Below, one piece after another: positions 62,380 to 64,000 of a stretch of 64,000 nt of DNA. This stretch comes from Climacium dendroides. Its lineage: Eukaryota; Streptophyta; Bryopsida; Hypnales; Climaciaceae. Position 1 is the first letter of the stretch; every line of letters starts with the position of its first letter. A program made the translations under genes and the position numbers. The DNA is taken from contig OX467087.1 of NCBI GenBank assembly GCA_950106755.1, positions 11,350,047 through 11,414,046 on the forward strand, written 5' to 3'. Below the pieces are notes generated by a model that was not told the origin of the DNA, searched no databases, and was given only the letters and a program-made list of their open reading frames with translations.

Positions 62380-63184
62380 GCGGTTGGCGCTTGCTATGCT
62401 ACACATTCATCATTATAATTTTATAAGAATTTTTATATATTAGATAGAATGTAGAACAAAAACTTCAATAAATCTTCAAATAAAAATGACTAAAATCTTT
62501 GTATAATTTTTTTATAAGTAAGCATATATTGAAATGTACAATAGAAATTTATTGAATGATGAATGAAACATATGCAATGGTAAATACTATAAAAGATACA
62601 CATACATTAGAATGCATTAGAAATTTGACTCCATTGTTACAAAAAATGGCAATCCAAATTGAAGAATTGAAAAGAAAAACTTATAAATCTCAAAAACTTT
62701 GTGAACAACTTAATTGTTGTGGAATCCAAAATTGCTTCAATTGAATAAATTTCTCAAAATCATTTGGTAATAGCAATAGAAAATTGAAATCATGAAAGCT
62801 CAAGGCTCACAAAAGCACAAAATCATAGAAGTGCGAAGAAGTGTAAAGCCAAGAGAAGCAATGGATTTGCTACCTCTATAATATCATCCTATGGATCCTC
62901 TTTAATATCACCTTGATTGCAACAACTATATTATTTTTATAATATCACCCTTTGTAAAAAGAGATATTACAAAAGTGATTGCAAAATGCTACTCCATTTC
63001 TATAATATCACATTGTGTGAAAATACAATTTCTATGTATGTATGATTGAATATATTTTTACAAAATATTTAAAATAATTATTTTAAAGACTTATTGAAAT
63101 CATTATCATGCATTCTATTCAAATATATCAAAATTTTATTAATATGTGATACAATGAATGCGTAGCATAGCAAGCATGAGCCCC
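62380..63184. mobile_element. TIR element with TA flanks, 805 bp
   Basis: The left end GCGGTTGGCGCTTGCTATGC and the reverse complement of the right end (GGGGCTCATGCTTGCTATGC) match over about 34 bp with a few changes. TA flanks both sides (62,378-62,379 and 63,185-63,186) inside a CTAG context. TA flanks suggest a mariner-like or other TA-targeting class, but this is not certain. The interior has repeated CTATAATATCAC phrases and one short frame (62,556-62,744) with a coiled-coil look and no recognised domain. Confidence 0.6.
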
Positions 63185-63186
63185 TA

Positions 63187-64000
63187 GTATTAATGGTAGC
63201 ATTTGTGATATTATAGAGGGACTTATGATTTTAGTAGTATGAATTTCAAGTACAATTTTTTTTTAGTAAATTGAAAATAAATTAGAAGAGATTATTTTCA
63301 AGGTCAAATAGCATGAAGGCACTATTAGTAATGAATGTTTTAAAAAGGTACAACAAGTCAATAGTAAAAGAAGTCATTGAGAGATGTCATTAAACGAGCA
63401 TTAGTTTATAAATCCATCATTTGGGTGTTTATTACATTTTTTTCAACATAATATTCCATAACTTTTATCTGACAAGATGAACTCACTAAGATACTACCTC
63501 ACTTGCTACATTTATTAGTTGGCTTGATACAACATTGCTTGAATGAACTTGCAAGAATTACTTTTCTTCAAATCCATCATACTTTCAAAAAGTCATCAAA
63601 ATTTGCTTTTAAATGTATAAAATACACTTCCTAGAAAATTTTAGAAATTAAAAACTTATGAAGCCTTTAAAGTTTGTTGAAAAGAAATTGAAAATGGACA
63701 AGCCACTTGCCATAGAATATGAAGAATATAAGAAACATAGGGAATAAAGGACAAAAAAAAATAACCTTTTCAAAATCCCAAATGCCTTCTAACATATGTG
63801 TAGAAATAACTTTAGCATGTGACATGTGACAAGGTAGAAAATGAGTTATGCAAACTTCAACTTTTTATAATCAAATATTTTTATTTAATATAATTAATCA
63901 TATTTTATACTATTTTTATACAAAAATAAGAATTTATAGATGAAAATAAATTATTCTTATTATAAATATAGTTTGGAAGATTTATAATAGTATAATAATT
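63187..64000. other. AT-rich intergenic to window end
   Basis: No open frame, RNA gene or repeat end could be supported. Confidence 0.4.

Overview
The window is nuclear DNA of a land plant. It has spliced genes with GT-AG introns, long AT-rich intergenic stretches and dense nested transposon relics. Two observations point to a seed-free plant, most likely a bryophyte (moss or liverwort): a polyphenol oxidase with a plain secretory signal instead of a plastid transit peptide, and a kinase gene that joins a helical N-terminal region, a protein kinase domain and a long array of TPRs. The species assignment is inference only.

Only two intact genes can be reconstructed. NRPA1, the largest subunit of RNA polymerase I, lies on the minus strand at 55,583-43,753. 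All 24 exons join in phase with GT-AG introns to give a predicted protein of 1,725 aa. A secreted polyphenol oxidase of 533 aa in two exons lies on the minus strand at 7,917-5,377. Three decayed genes are visible. An O-methyltransferase C-terminal fragment sits at the left edge. A kinase-TPR gene at 36,664-32,568 carries three in-frame stops and a frameshift. A hAT transposase relic lies around 13.5-14.1 kb.

Layout. 0-5 kb: OMT fragment, a hairpin MITE and a TTAA-flanked element. 5.4-7.9 kb: polyphenol oxidase. 8-13.2 kb: repeat-rich DNA with a CT-rich minisatellite and a 38-bp satellite that ends in a CACTA-type terminus. 13.2-20.7 kb: hAT relic and two CACTA-type elements, one of which contains a TTAA element. 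20.7-25 kb: AT-rich DNA with nothing recognised. 25-30 kb: three more CACTA-type elements. 30.9-32.6 kb: a 1.68-kb near-perfect palindrome that truncates the kinase-TPR gene. 36.7-40.7 kb: AT-rich DNA. 40.7-42.2 kb: a GC-richer patch that looks like a spliced leader, with a TAA-flanked MITE beside it. 43.7-55.7 kb: NRPA1. 55.7-64 kb: repeats, including a TTAA element nested inside another.

The most unusual material is in the repeats. One is a family of elements with 5'-CCCC termini flanked by TTAA, a piggyBac-like signature that I believe is rarely described in land plants. Another is a set of CACTA-type elements that share an internal hairpin of about 360 bp and tRNA-like stretches. The third is the palindrome that ends the TPR gene. 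No CRISPR array, rRNA or functional tRNA gene was seen.
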